NCBI GenBank assembly: GCA_018399795.1
Contig: JAGYOC010000279.1
Location: 1 to 6,212 of the forward strand
DNA length: 6,212 nucleotides
Direction: 5' to 3'
DNA from: Dehalococcoidales bacterium
GTDB lineage: Bacteria > Chloroflexota > Dehalococcoidia > Dehalococcoidales > UBA5760
The translations under genes were made by a program, and so were the position numbers. The notes beneath the pieces were generated by a model. It was not told the DNA's origin. It ran no database searches and worked only from the letters and a program-made list of their open reading frames with translations. Positions 6,157 through 6,212 of this stretch are shown piece by piece (position 1 is the stretch's first letter; every line of letters begins with the position of its first letter).

Positions 6157-6212
6157 ATGAAAAGGGTAGCTGTTGTCACCGACAGTGCCAGCACAATTCC
6201 CGCCGAGATGGT
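6157..6212 (+). CDS. DegV/FakB-family fatty-acid-binding protein, N-terminal fragment cut by window edge
   Basis: Only 18 codons are visible. They begin M-K-R-V-A-V-V-T-D-S-A-S-T-I-P, which is the characteristic first strand and T-D-S motif of DegV proteins (usual form V-T-D-S-T-A-D-L-P). DegV proteins bind a fatty acid; the FakB members present it to the kinase FakA, which makes acyl-phosphate. The ATG lies 15 bases after the plsX stop on the same strand, and a G-rich AGGGG (6140-6144) overlapping the plsX stop may serve as a somewhat distant ribosome site. Co-transcription with plsX is likely. The assignment rests on a short segment but the motif is distinctive. Confidence 0.75.
   Translation, partial: MKRVAVVTDSASTIPAEM

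Overview
The window is bacterial chromosomal DNA made of two divergent transcription units. I see no rRNA, tRNA, CRISPR array, insertion sequence or phage gene. The protein sequences look most like anaerobic Chloroflexota (Dehalococcoidia-like). That is an impression from residue patterns and from the plsX-degV adjacency, not a proof. The [4Fe-4S]-type PurF fits an anaerobe or a Gram-positive-like lineage but does not identify the organism.

Minus strand, read right to left from about 5034 to 1: a near-consensus promoter (5005-5034) drives purF (4957-3557, TTG start), purM (3418-2411) and purH (2374-833). A fourth gene follows (808 to beyond base 1) that encodes a GalT-like member of the HIT superfamily and is cut by the left edge of the window. 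Gaps are 138, 36 and 24 bases, all on one strand with no obvious terminator, so this looks like one purine operon. PurF makes phosphoribosylamine (step 1), PurM closes the imidazole ring (AIR), and PurH performs the last two steps to IMP. The remaining steps (purD, purN or purT, purL/Q/S, purE/K, purC, purB) are not here. The GalT-like protein has no classical place in IMP synthesis and is the most intriguing passenger.

Divergent control region, 4958-5193: two back-to-back sigma-70-type promoters. The purF one faces left and the plsX one (5116-5145) faces right, with about 80 bases between their -35 boxes. A 19-base dyad (5151-5169) sits on the predicted plsX start site.

Plus strand, from about 5152 onward: plsX (5194-6141, TTG start) encodes a divergent and internally shortened phosphate acyltransferase. 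Fifteen bases after it begins a DegV/FakB-family fatty-acid-binding protein (6157, cut by the right edge). Together they suggest a phospholipid acyl-chain supply unit.

Nothing here is an obviously new multi-gene system. The points worth following are the GalT-like protein tied to the purine operon, the shortened PlsX with changed conserved positions, and the plsX-degV pair with its operator-like dyad.
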